Below, piece after piece: positions 11,991-23,745 of a stretch of 64,000 nucleotides of DNA (positions are counted from its first letter, which is position 1; each line of letters opens with the position of its first letter). The position numbers were made by a program, and so were the translations under genes. The DNA is taken from contig NC_092567.1 of the NCBI RefSeq assembly GCF_037975245.1, positions 2,775,214 through 2,839,213 of the forward strand. Reading direction: 5' to 3'. The stretch comes from Apostichopus japonicus. Lineage: Eukaryota; Echinodermata; Holothuroidea; Aspidochirotida; Stichopodidae. The notes beneath the pieces are model-generated. The model did no database searches and had not been told where the DNA came from. It worked only from the letters and a program-made list of their open reading frames with translations.

Positions 11991-14900
11991 GTCAAGTCAT
12001 CGTCCTTTGAGGTCCGATAATACAAACACACCCACACACACACACACATGATTGTATTACATTCAGACCGAGGACCCCATTGTATTTTCCATTGTTCAAA
12101 TCCACGTACCCTAACCTTAACAATATCCCACACAATAAAATTCTTCCGAGGACGTGGTGATTCTTTAGAAATCACAACCGAGGACCTGAAATTCTTTTGT
12201 TCAAGTCCTCGGTCGGATAGCAAAACAAACGCACAGACACACACAAACACTCTCCGCCTGCATGAATACATACGTTACGATTATCATCGAAACCAAAAAA
12301 GCGCTAATGCTTGAAGTCATATCGATGAACAGTGAAGTGTTCAAACTTGCTTAAATTTACAGGTCAAACACTATTCACCTTGGTTTTATTGATAAAATGT
12401 ATCTATAAAACTATAAAACTATTTATCGCCGAGTTTGTTGTCCTGTATACTGTACATTACTCCGTGTGGCTGGGGCTAAAACAATGTGTAGTGTTGAGAT
12501 AACTGAGCGTGTGTATACATACGAAATGGGTCAACAAAGTTGAGAGAAGATAGTGACTTACTTTAATTAGGTATGCAAAATTCGGGTTTATGGTTCTTCA
12601 ACAGTTCAAAACTTCGATCATGTCTTACGTAATCGTTGATTTATTAAGAGCAAACAACATTGTTGAAAAATTGGCAACGCGTTATGTAAACGCTGAAACA
12701 CCTAGCCCACCCGTCACGAAGTGTGCACAACTGTATCTTGCATTCTTATGCCTAGAGGTCTATGCGTAGAGAATTCATCTTTCTCTTCATGCGTTCTGAA
12801 AGCGTAGACTCGCGGTATTTAGACACACTTAGTTTACATGTTTTCACTCTATTCGCTGCGATTTGACGGGAGGAAAACCCCGAATGTGCGACCGATGGAA
12901 TACAATTACCCACAGATCTCTACTAACTGTATTTCTATGAACATAAGTCCTCTCCTTCGGTTTCTTTATTTTCCTTTCTTTTAATTTTTACTTGTCGACC
13001 ATGTTACTATCACAATATACTTATGTTCAGTTTTAATAAGCATACCACCATGATTCATGTAAAACATCGCAAAATATGACGCAATGAATTCATTTCAACA
13101 AGTGAATAATTGCTTCTTTTGTTTTCCTTCTCAGCAACAAAACTAAATGAACCGTGGCCATATTCACGACCTGGATATGACCCTGGCAGTTGTATAAGTA
13201 TTTATTGTGATTGTTAACTTGTAGGTTCATTCATTGTGTACCGGGGATAGAAATCTGTACTTCATTTTGTTAGCGTGTGTTGTTACAATAAAACCATTTG
13301 GAAGAAAGTCTGAAGGTGATGATGACAGCCTTCTAAGCCTTTCTAAATTCGCTAAAAACATTTAAGTTGCAAATTTGAAATCGACTTTAGTTGTCGTTAT
13401 CCATTATACATTTTAAACTTTGATGGAATAATTTAATCACTTTCGCCTGTACTGTGTAGATAAAAAGAACTAGTGCAGTATATAATTCGATATTTATAAA
13501 GGGATGAAAGATCTCATCAAACGAATCTTAAATGATCTCAAGTGCTTTGTTTTCTTGCTCGTGTTGTTGTGTGCTTGTTTATGATTTATGGCTGAGAAAT
13601 ATATTAACTTGGTTATTATTACTATATTTCAGATTTGGTATAAGGCGACATGAACCTTCGAATTACTTTCTCCCTGCTAAACACGAGCAATATTTAATCT
13701 CCACCGTTTAACCGTTTAATCAACTTCACATAAAAAAAATTAAAAAAAACTGTTCTCCATAAAACTAGGCAATTAAGAACCCGCAATGTTTGTAGTCACA
13801 TATTAGATATGTGAGTAACATTATGGGCTATTCAATTATGTGCTAATTAGGCAGATTTCCTTACACCAACGAGAAGTACATAAAGGGGGAAAAACGAAGA
13901 AAGGGGAATAAAACAATCCTTCTATCAAATTAGGGAGAGGAGCAAGTGAGGGATGTATTAAATAACTAAGGAAATCAAGTTTACTCATTTAAAATATATA
14001 AACAAAGAATAATAATGAGAACACGCCGTAATATCATGGCATATGACATGCTAACCCGTATTGAATAAAATGCATTATTCCCAGCCACTGCTAGACACAG
14101 ACTGACCTACTTATAGTCTGTTTCCATGGTTACGTTATATGACAGTTACAACATTCCAGGTGTACACTAGACGCGTGGCTCGTTTATCTTTCTATTCATT
14201 ATCTTTAACCGGGTCGTGTCATCTATTATTATGCTAATTAGGTATTTACGGGAGATCCAGGTGTGTCATCTCTACTGCTAACTTATTTTTCTTTAGAAAT
14301 AAATTGTTTGAATCAATCGTCTGTGTAGAAAACTGTTGTTGAAGCAAAGTAGGCCTACTGTGTGTACTAAAACGGTGATGATGTTATCGGATAGAAACAT
14401 GGAATGGGTTTGAAGGGGCCAGGGCCATCTAAAAACGAGTATGTACGACGGGTAGGGAGGGGTGGTGTCAAAGGGAGAGTGGTGGCGGGTCCAGGTAAGG
14501 TGTCTGAAGGGGAGTGGGGCAGAGGGGTGAGACTAAACTTAACCAAGAGCACACTGGGATTGGGGTAAGGTAATTAGTCTAGAATAAACATTATGTGTTA
14601 TATATTTTTTATAGCAAGACCAAAATGTATTATTTCCAGTGATATTTTTCCGGCGGTTAGTTATTCCTGGAATGGCGGTGGTTCACTTATAACATATGTA
14701 AAGCAGCTTTCTTTTCTTATTTATTTCATTTATGTAACTACTAAATAGTTTTCTCTTTTCTTTCGAGATTTGGGTGAGGCGCGGTAGAGAAAGGGGGAAG
14801 GGGGGAGGGGCGGGTGCGAATTATTTTTTTAGTAACACGTCAGATGTAAGTTGAAGTTGTCACTGATTATTTTGTGAATGGTGAGGACGGAAAGGAGAAA

Positions 14901-16124
14901 ATTTTACGAGGTTTGATATGTAAGACCAAACAGGGCAAGATGAGGAATGAGAGGAGGTGTTGGTTAGGGGTGTGGGGGGGGGGTCTGGGAGGATTAATTA
15001 ACACTGCATTGTAAAGGACGACCTAAGGACGTCATGATCGAATCAAGTATGAAGTAACATTAATACGAGGAATATTAAATTATTAAACAGTTTTTGTTTA
15101 AAGTTATGAATTATACAAAGCTGAAAGCTCTTGGTTAAATTTTTAATTATTGTTCATAATTATGTTAAAATATAAGCATGAATATTAATTTAACTTATTT
15201 TGTATAACATTGTATTTCAAACTATAGAGAAGAAATTGATGTAGTTTTAAATTGATTAAATTTGAACCTCTGGAAGTTATAAGATACAGATTTGCCTTTA
15301 ATTATATTTATTGCAATAATTGGTTTTTTTAACTATATAGTTAACTCAATTTCAATTATTTATTTCCTTCTAGTTAATTTTTATTTTGTTTCAATTTGTT
15401 AACTTATTTTGCGTAACTGTTTTTTAAATTTCGACAACTAAAACTGTTTTATTGGTTGCTTCATTTGTATACATTACAGCTTTGCTAGAGTGTCATAATC
15501 TGATCACAATTATGAGTAGTTTATAACAACAAAGTTAAAAGTTATTGTTATTTTCATCGCAATTATTTTACTACTTTAATATTAATAACGGTTTTCAATC
15601 TCTTTTGTTTCTTAAATTAATTTTACATAATTGAAAATAAACTATTTCGGGGGTTTCAGTCAAAATTAACAGTTATTCTTTATAAAACTTTACTTTATAA
15701 TATTAATTTTACTCGGTAAAATTATTAAAATCCAATTTCCTTGTCAATATATCTCTTATTTTATCCTTATAAACATTCCTGTAATTCTAAAACCTATTGA
15801 GTTAAATTTTAACATTAGCATAAACAAAGAACATTTAAACAACCACCACCCACCCATACCCCTCTATTACCAACACCCTCTTAAAATATTCCCTATTTAT
15901 CCATTATATTTGTTTTATTAATCATAACATTCTACAGAATTCCTTTCACGATGACCTAATTATTGAAATAAATCCAACTAAACTCATTGAATCCAATCCT
16001 TGACATTAAAATACAGCAGACTTCACAGTATTTATTGTTTGTTTAATATTGATAATTTGTATTATTAAATTAATTCCCTGTTTAACTGTTATAATGATTC
16101 TAACATCTACACCGGAATACTTAC
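11991..16124. other. Repeat-poor AT-rich DNA, probably intergenic or intronic
   Basis: After the CA-rich tail, the word CCGAGGA recurs several times (about 12070-12215). From 12300 to 16124 I see no exon, RNA gene or repeat family. Short G-rich purine tracts occur near 14445-14530 and 14775-14815. The stretch may be intron or flank of the LRR exon at 16125. Confidence 0.5.
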
Positions 16125-16333
16125 CTCAGCTCCTTCAAGCTTGTACACTGTGAGGAGTAAGACAAGATGGCCGCCCACTCTTCATTAGTTAGTCTCCTGT
16201 TGTCGTCACCGATCCACAGCTCCTGGAGAGAACTCAGGATAGAGAGAGAGAGACCAGACTCAAGGATAAGGTTCAGACCAGACTCATCAACTCTAGGAGA
16301 GCAGCCTACTAGAGCCACACGGGAGATAGGAAT
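16125..16333 (-). CDS. Internal exon encoding NLR-type leucine-rich repeats
   Basis: Read on the minus strand, a 209-bp open exon starts after a pyrimidine-rich acceptor (CTTTCATTCTAG) and ends at a consensus donor (CTGAG followed by GTAAGT). Frame is phase 0 at entry and phase 2 at exit. The roughly 69-residue peptide shows the ribonuclease-inhibitor style of leucine-rich repeat used in NLR immune receptors: spaced leucines (LSILSSLQELWI) followed by LTNEEWAAIL and CTSLKELR, which recalls the repeat pattern x-L-x-x-L-x-L, then a helix with W, then S-L-x-x-L. NLR receptors sense microbial or danger signals in the cytosol, and the LRR part usually recognises or autoinhibits. No NACHT or death-fold exon is visible in the window, so the gene either extends outside with large introns or this is an isolated relic. 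Family assignment is inferred from pattern only. Confidence 0.65.
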
Positions 16334-19190
16334 CTAGAATGAAAGAATATAGTTACTGATAATAGAGTAGATAGAGATAAATAAATTGGAATTGGTAAGG
16401 ATTAGAATAATGACTATTATAATAAAAATAATGAAATAACGAAATAATGATAAATGGAAAATAAAGCGATAAACTAAGACTTTTAGGTCATGTTTATTTG
16501 TGAAAAGGATTAAGTTAATGGAACGGAAATAAGGGATTGATTTTAAGGGGGAGTCGAATACAAACAGAAATAAATAGATTAGATTAGAGGAAAATAAAAC
16601 AGTAATGTAGGATTAAAGGATTAGATTGATTGTTTTAAAATTGAATTATTAATTAAAGTTTTTATAGCTAGTAAGGTTTAATATAACTATTTATTAGTTA
16701 ATAGGAAACAAATCTCAATGACGGGTTGAGAATTTTATAAGAAATGGGTAAATAATAATTGAGATTATCTATCTTTTGAAGAAAACAATTGATCAAATTT
16801 ATTTGTATTTTTATTTAGAACTTTCAGAAGGAAAATGTAATTTAATGTTATAGGAATCATGAAAAGGAAACTTCTACTCTAACTAATATCAGGTTTTTAT
16901 AAAGTTTAAGGAGATTTGGAAGAATTGTATTTAAATCAATAGGTTGTTTCTTATATATAATTAAAATGCAATTTAGAGAAGCAGATGCAGATGAAATTCA
17001 AGTTTCAAAAGAGAAGATTGATGAGGCTTAAACTCAAATTTTAATATACATATTATTTCATTATTGATCCAAATCCGACTATTATCTTTAATTATAATTA
17101 TTTCCAATTAATACCAACTGTTTAAAGGATGATTTTTTTAAAGATGATGTCCATCTGTGTTTACTTATCAAATTCATTCCTAAGTTACGGTTTGTGTGTG
17201 ACATAACTTCTAGTGGATTTTTTTCGAAATATAACATTTTTCTTTCTTTGTGTTTGTATAATTGTGTATTACTTATAATCTGAAATTTCTATACTTTATC
17301 GTTTATTTCAATTAAATAGTACCATCCGCTTTTTACATTTTTTACGAATAATATTGTTATCTGGAAACACTTCAAATCCTTGAGGGTTTAATTATACTAA
17401 TTATTTATTACTTCTTTTCAGTTTAATCGGTTTGGTTGGGTCTTCATTGTCATATCTTCTGTTATTATGGAGTTCAGCGGGTGTGAACAGTTAGCGGACA
17501 AATGTAGATTAACAAACACGAGAGATAAATCAGTTAATGAGTTTAATGAGAGGATGGCGCCCTTTTAATACTAGAGGTACGGCTCTGGTTTACGTCTGCT
17601 ATTGAGTAAATGAAGTGGCGCAATTTTAATTTCGAAACCATTTTACTTTTTAATTTCATGTGGCCATAAGTCTATTGGCTTTGAAATGATGTACGGGTTT
17701 TATAACTAAGTGTGCAAAATTAAGACAAAACCAGCTGTGAGTGCAACACCACGATCTAGTTGCTTCTGGAAAAACATGGACGAACGATTTCATTTTAATA
17801 ACTATTTATTTCATTTATTATTATTATACTTAATTGGAAAACTGTTTTATAGAGGCTCAAACTCAAAGCTCTAGGTCCTATTCAGTATATAACATTCAAC
17901 TAATAATAAGTTAGGCTATTAAATAGGCTAACATTATTTCAGTCACCCTGCTCGGTAAAAAACTGCAGGTTTCTCACATAATTGGCTCAAATGTCCGACC
18001 TAAAAGATTTAGTAAGCTTGGTGATTATAATAATCATTTTGGAATGTTGTAGATTGACGTGTATGAAGGCCTAGGCTATAGCAGTAAAAGACAATGTTAT
18101 TTACGATTAAAATTGAGTTGAACCATTTTCTGTGATTTAAGATTTTTGAAGAGATAACAAAGTTTCTACGGTTTGTCTATGGATACTTTTTGTTAGCTAG
18201 AATGAAGTAATTGTTTTCGTAGAAAAGGTTAGGCATCAGCTCACCTTCAATGTTAACCGCTAGTCTTATTCCTCGCTTAATTTAAGATCCCTAAAGAAAA
18301 CTCAGTGTCTCGTTTGTGTTCTATTCAATTCCTTTATAGTTAAGTTATGCTTAAACTTTTTTGACTTTTTTGATAATCAGTCGACAACTAGGCTAAGATC
18401 TTCATTATTTATGACTCAGATTTGCTAAGCATGTCCAGCTCTTGCTAAAAGTATTAATTCTAGATTTTCGCGGGTGATGTTTGAGATTTCTAACATAGCC
18501 TAACTTTATTACTCTAGCCTATAGCATACCTAACTAAGTTTGAACTGGCCTTTGTACACATCCAAGCCTATGCCTCTATACCTTACCGTCAAATTATCTC
18601 ACTGATGAATAATTGCTGTTTTAACTATTAACAGCGGTTCCTCTCCATTAAATAATCCATCTTAATAACTAACCACTCAACAAGTCAATGGTAACAAACA
18701 ACTCCCACGAATATGGTACGTCTGCATCTCCACTAATATAACACTAAACCATTCATTGTCACTAGTGATATACACTATATGTGAACAGGTAATTCAATAG
18801 CATGAGTCACCGATATTCATAAACAGGTGTTTCCTAGCTTTTCGCGGGTGATATTTGAGATTTATGACAGATATTTTTGCGCCAATAGAAATAAATGTAC
18901 GTAACGTTATGCATGCCTGGTGGAAACAGACAGTTTAAAAACTGACGTCGATTGGGTATGTAGTAAGGAAGGGGTCGAGGAAGTGAATAATACAACACAA
19001 CCTCTATCAAGTAGATCAAACTATCATTGACATTTCCCCTAGAGGTTGGGTGTTAGCCCCCCCCCCCTCCCCACAACCAACGGTTACAATTTTGGCCAAA
19101 AGCATATGTACACATTCCCCCACCCTAATATCTGCTAGTGGATGCATAACGAACAATAATCACAAATTGAATACCGTCTGTTTCAAATGA
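16334..19190. other. Repeat-poor AT-rich DNA flanking the LRR exon
   Basis: No further LRR exon was found on the minus strand. A 24-base word beginning TTTCGCGGGTGAT is duplicated near 18464 and 18838. A C run lies near 19058-19068. Nothing else is recognised. Confidence 0.5.
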
Positions 19191-19198
19191 TTTAAAGG

Positions 19199-19470
19199 CA
19201 GGCGCGTAGCCAAGGAGAGGGGGGAGGGGGGCAACCGCCCCTTTCCTTGAGAATACTGTTTGTATTTTTTTATGATGTCGCTAGTAATTTAAAAATAAAA
19301 AATGCTTAGATGGAACTAACAAGGCCTGGGAAGTGCCATTTCCAGCGATCTGGGAGGCATTTTCGGCCAAAATTTCCTTGTACGCTTCGCGCCGACATAT
19401 GGTAGCGCTCCGCTTAGATAGTTTGCCTACAGACTTCGCCCTCCCTTGGCAAATTTCTCGCTACGCCCCT
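19199..19470. mobile_element. Short hAT-like element of the CAGGCGCGTAGCC family
   Basis: The left end is CAGGCGCGTAGCCAAGG and the right end is CTCGCTACGCCCCT. Flanks TTTAAAGG (19191-19198) and TGTAAAGG (19471-19478) match at 7 of 8 bases. It carries the shared words CTTAGATGGAACTAACAAGG and the hairpin module in decayed form (19389-19407). Relatives are the fragments inside 4855-5928 and the copy starting at 46049. Confidence 0.75.
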
Positions 19471-20299
19471 TGTAAAGGAGTACATGTTTTATCCCCTCCC
19501 GACCAAACCTCTTTTTAATGAATTACATTCCATGTCAGTGCTGGATTATTCAGCTAAATCTTTGCAGCAAAGAGAGTGTTAGGCTATCAAACGATGTTTT
19601 TTCTTATCACGTACCTCGTGATTGCTCAAATCTAAATACTATGGCGACATTTCACCAATAATGTTCATAGTCAATTCATGTAGACCCCCCCCCCCCCCTC
19701 TTTTCTTCTTCCCTTCACTTAGTACCATCCTCATCAAGAAAAGTTTATTTTTTGAGATAAAATAATTGAAATTTATATCGACATTTCGATATAAAACAGG
19801 GGCGGATCCAGGGGGGGGGCCGACCCGGCCCCGGCCCCCCCTTTTTGGAAATCAGTTGCGTTTTTTTTTTATGTGGGAGTACTTCAAATTCCTAATAGGC
19901 ATAACTTGGTGAAAGAAAAGCCTAATATATATCCAGCTGCTCTTCCCTGAAACGCGATCGTTTTTATTCCAAATTTGAAACTAAGGCAATAATCAGGCCT
20001 ACGCGACATCACGTATTAATTAGATACGGCTCAGTACTATAGTGTTGACTATTACTGTCAGGGAAAATCAATGCACAGTTAGCAAGTATATCATAATTAT
20101 CTGAATGAAAGGGGGTGCAGGCGGTTTTACACTATCTAACGCAACGTAGTCGCCAAGAACCTGAAGTATTTTTAAGGGAGGGCCCGAGGAACATGAACTT
20201 ATAGCATGCTCCTCGTGGTGAAACATAATTGCACCTATTAGGTGAATTGAGTGTACTGTTATGTTAATATTAGGAGAGACTAGTGTAGGTTCTTATGAC

Positions 20300-20354
20300 C
20301 AACTAGACCGGTTTCTGCTCTCAAACTTTATAGGAGGAGCTTCATCAGTAGTAG
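20300..20354 (-). ncRNA. Candidate hammerhead ribozyme of the Penelope-like element
   Basis: On the minus strand the order is stem I strand CTACTA (20354-20349), core CTGATGA (20348-20342), stem II GCTC/GAGC (20340-20337 with 20320-20317), then GAAA, then palindromic ACCGGT and C17 (cleavage predicted between 20306 and 20305), then TAGTTG (20305-20300) pairing with CTACTA at five of six positions. Penelope-like elements are known to carry hammerhead motifs with very short palindromic stem III that can act as dimers. The position just downstream of the last RT-derived coding sequence fits. A weak point is an A/A mismatch at the base of stem II, where natural ribozymes usually have G-C. Confidence 0.6.
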
Positions 20355-20600
20355 CCTTTGAATATTTTATATTCGGCCTGGGCGTCTCGTTCTCAAAATG
20401 CATCTATTTTCTGTGCACGAGTTTTTATGGACTCATAGTGCAGCTATAAGAGCATCTAAAAGAGCTTCGTGTGAACCTTGAGAGTCAGCTGATTCTTCGT
20501 TAGTATGAAACCTTGAGTTAACAAGTAAATCTTTGAGATTTTGGGCCCTTTTGTATGCTAGAATCGGTTCTTTTGGAAAGAGTTTGGATCATTCTGCGTG

Positions 20601-21471
20601 CAGGGGCGTAGCGAGCGGGGGGGGGGGGGGTGTGGGGGTGTCACACCCCCAATAATTTGGTCGCTGTCGGCAAATTTTGGGTCTGTCGGCAAAAGGAGAA
20701 AAGGTGAAGAGAGCGGAAGGGGAAGAAAGAAGGAAAGCTGAATAGAGAAAAGGAAAATGGGAGCTTCTTTATCGGTTATTTCAATTTTCCAGTTCTTCAT
20801 CTGATAAACTCATTCACCAATCCAATCACCCGACGCCTGCAAGTTAAAAACCTCTCGGCAAATAACTGATAATGTCACGGCCGTCAGTATAGCTACTGTA
20901 GCCAGGCTCAGCTAGACGAGTGCCAGAATCGCCGGCAACTCAGTGAAAGAAATGGAATTAAAGGCTTCCGTATAGGCCGCAGCCCATGAGTCGTGCTATC
21001 GTGTGACAACGTGTTGTTATTATCCTCTGTTCAGAATGACGTCATCGCAGATGTCATTCGTTCTCCGTGGAAAACTTAAGGACACGGCTCACGAATTGTA
21101 CACAATTATTAACGTTTCTCGCTTGTATATCAATGAATGTTGTTATTTCTCACTACCGGAAAGTTTTCTGAACATTTTCATCACGAAGTTTCACTATTTC
21201 TACGATCGGTGAAAGAGAAAACACAGTTCGATAAGTGGTCCCAATTAATTCTTCTTCTGCCGACTGCTATAAAAATAATATCGAAATGGAAATTCTACGA
21301 TGCCAAATTTGACTTAAAATATGCACCAGATTGCATCTAAGGACGTTTCAAAACTAAAAATTTTCCCCTTCCCCTTAGACCCCTCCCCCAATTCAGTCAC
21401 CACTTCCAGATCCGTCGGCAAATCAAATCCTCCACACCCCCCCAACAAAAAAAAACTTCGCTACGCCTGTG
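20601..21471. mobile_element. hAT-like element inserted in the Penelope-like pseudogene
   Basis: It starts CAGGGGCGTAGCGAGC and ends TTCGCTACGCCTGTG. Flanks TCTGCGTG (20593-20600) and TCCGCGTG (21472-21479) agree at 7 of 8 bases. The terminal words GGGTGTCACACCCCC and repeated GTCGGCAAA resemble the ends of the 3738-6862 element. It interrupts the RT-derived frame between the blocks LALNLATR and PILAYKR. Confidence 0.8.
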
Positions 21472-21904
21472 TCCGCGTGTTGCGAGATTAAGTGCCAATG
21501 TAAGCTTGAACACCATTGGTGGTTCCTTTTGTTTAGGTTTGGTAGTGAGGTATTGCCCACGGTATTCAAATTTTATGCCTTTCGTGGCTGAGGCAATTTC
21601 CTCTTTCTAATAGTTACGGAGTAACAGTTTCTCTGTGAACGCATTCTTTTTCTGTAAGAAATCAGTCTTTTTGTTACATAGACGTGCGTATCGTAATATT
21701 TCCCCTTTAATGAAGCCTTTAAAAGTGGCAAGTGGGTGTGCAGAGTTTCTGTCGAGGTATTGGAAGGTTTCCGTGGGTTTGGTGTAGACTTTGGTGTCTA
21801 ATAACCCATTGGTTTCAAACCTTGGACCTTTGAAGATATTCAACTCTAGGTATGTTACCTCGGTGTGTAATATTTCTACCGTAAACTTTAAGAAGCGGTG
21901 AATT

Positions 21905-22715
21905 ATCCCCCCATATCCCCCCATGAAAATGGGTGGAGGGGATGTAATACACCATATCCCCCCCACCAAATGCCAGGGATAAGAATATTTTCATGCCTAC
22001 ATTTATGCATCATCGTGAATGTACGGCTTTTTTTTAGCTTCATTTCTCGCCTACCATAAACGCAGTGCGATCTTTTCAAATAAACCATCTTTATAAAGCA
22101 AGAATAGTTGACTGTAGGCTTCATTGGCCCTATAACAACAAAATGTATATATTATTTCCCCACGGTATTGATATAGTACATATATGCACCCTCAAAGTAT
22201 TCATATGGGCCCTATAGTAGGCCTACACACGTACATGTTCCCTCGAATAGCTGAGAATCTCATGTTACCTGGGTAATGCTTAATACACGTTTCACCTGGA
22301 TGCCCTAGCAATCGGTACCTAGGAATGTAACTATGTTTAATTGTGTATTGCATGTGTATAGGCCTATAATAGCCTGAGGCCATTTTCTTCATCGAATAAT
22401 ATCAAAGAGCTCTCGAACATTCTAACGTAGCGCCTGAAACAAGATTGACAGGGGCAATTTTCCCAAAATAACACTCGAAATTAAAAAAAAAAGTATTTTG
22501 GATCCTGATTATGAGATATTTCGGACATGATATCCCTATTTTAAAGTTGGGTATATGCCGCTTGGAAACCTTGGGAAGTGCGTTTCCGGCCATCTAGAGG
22601 GTTTGTAAATCCCCAAATTTTCTTGTACGCTTCGCGCCAACTCATGGTGGCGCTACGCTTAGATAGTCAACAAGGTCATATCCCCCCCACTCGGAAGTAC
22701 GGATCGCCGCCCATG
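21905..22715. mobile_element. hAT-like element of the GCGGCGATC family, left end lost
   Basis: The right end GGATCGCCGCCCATG (to 22715) is followed by ATTTCATT. The left terminus is missing. The RT frame across the insertion would read RLNEIHRFLK once the element is removed, which shows that a few bases of the left duplication went with the deleted end. Sequence matches 44180-44468 and 45050-45577 of the sister element but lacks the 580 bases between them. The hairpin module is at 22634-22653. Confidence 0.85.
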
Positions 22716-23745
22716 ATTTCATTCAACCTGTTTACTAGTTGTTCAAGTTCCTGCAGATGAACCGTCGTAAAGCAATAGAATTTCATCTCTATAGCGGAGC
22801 CATTTTAAGATTTCATTATCTGTCGGTAAAATCTGGTTTTCCAGTCTATGCATGACGATATCACAGATTTCCGGAGAGACTTGGCTACCCATGACGCAAC
22901 CGATCTTTTGTAGATAGAATTGGTTATTGAACTCGAAACAGTTTCTTGTTAAAAATAAGTTCAATTAGTTTGCGCATGGATATGGAAGATATTTTATTTA
23001 TTCCATATTCACTTTTTTCCGCCTTTTCATAGACTTCTTGACATATATCTAATGCCTCCTCTTGGGGAGTATTGGTATACATGGCGACGACATGGAGTGT
23101 AAGCAAGTACTACTGCTTTTGGTAACGGGTGGCTTCCACAATTTTCAGAATGTGATTTGTGTCTTTCACATATATGGTGCTTAGTTTTAATGCAATAGGA
23201 AGCAAGAAATAGTCCACAAATTCCGATATTTTTTAGGTCGGTGATCCGTTTCCGCTTATTATCGGGCCCTCCCTTAAAAATACTTCAGGTTCTTGGCGAC
23301 TACGTTGCGTTAGATAGTGTAAAACCGCCTACACCCCCCCCCCCCTTTCATTAATAAGTATATCATAATTATCTCATTGAATATATCTTGTTTTATGTTT
23401 TTTCTTGGTGTGAATCTGGTGTCATAATTTTCGCGCAAAAGAAAAAACGAATCGACGCAATAATAGTGTATCCATTGTACATGCACTGTTGAGCGTTGTT
23501 AAATATGTGTCTATCGAGAAAAAATATGTGCACAAAAAATCGTGTCTGCAACGTTTCTCGTTTTTCTAGTTTTTGGCGAAATGTTTCACCATTTTGCATC
23601 TAAGCACTCACAATTAACCAAAAATTTCCAAGGGAGAGGGGGACAACCCCTCCCCCTAGACCCCTCCCCCAAGACGCAGATCAATAAAGTCCTACCATTG
23701 GGATGTCGGCCCCCCCCCCTTCTCAAAATCCTGGATCCGCCCCTG

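Larger units (their letters stand above)
20430..23250 (-). pseudogene. Broken Penelope-like reverse transcriptase in three segments
   Basis: Segment 1 (about 23250-22717) reads LLTLHVVAMYTNTPQEEAL, then FEFNNQFYLQKIGCVMGS and SPEICDIVM, then WLRYRDEILLLYDGS and LNEI. These match the order of RT motifs in Penelope-like elements, including the FYLQxxGxxMG signature. Segment 2 (about 21904-21480) continues in register after the hAT insertion with LKFTVEILHTEVTYLELNI, DTKVYTKPT, FQYL and SAHPLATFKGFIKGE. Segment 3 (about 20600-20440) has FPKEPILAYKRAQNLKDLLV, the typical downstream block. The usual Y/R-x-D-D catalytic pair appears as RDE, and there are in-frame stops and frameshifts, so the protein is dead. 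The beginning of the RT and any GIY-YIG endonuclease are missing. Confidence 0.85.
20103..23355 (-). mobile_element. Penelope-like retroelement copy with inverted termini and a 19-bp target duplication
   Basis: AAGTATATCATAATTATCT occurs at 20084-20102 and 23356-23374, directly flanking the insertion. Just inside, 20105-20187 and 23262-23351 are inverted copies of each other (about 83 bases, differing mainly in the length of a C run). Penelope-like elements are known for terminal repeats in direct or inverted arrangement and variable target duplications, which fits. Reverse-transcriptase remnants read on the minus strand between the termini. The coding part begins inside the RT domain, so the copy is 5'-truncated. 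No GIY-YIG endonuclease motif was found. Two hAT-like elements (20601-21471 and 21905-22715) later interrupted it. Confidence 0.8.
19797..23745. mobile_element. hAT-like element enclosing a Penelope-like element
   Basis: CAGGGGCGGATCCAGG at the left and CCTGGATCCGCCCCTG at the right are exact 16-base complements. Its own sequence is 19797-20083 plus 23375-23745, and the right part has the GGGAGAGGGGGACAACCCC module and GCATCTAAG. The target duplication is not clean: left flank ATATAAAA, right flank TAAAAATT. The ends therefore pair convincingly but the insertion footprint is degraded, or flanks were altered after insertion. Confidence 0.7.

Noticed and set aside
20261-20449. 62-codon plus-strand frame
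   Set aside because: It lies antisense to the terminal region and candidate ribozyme of the Penelope-like element and has no support as a gene.
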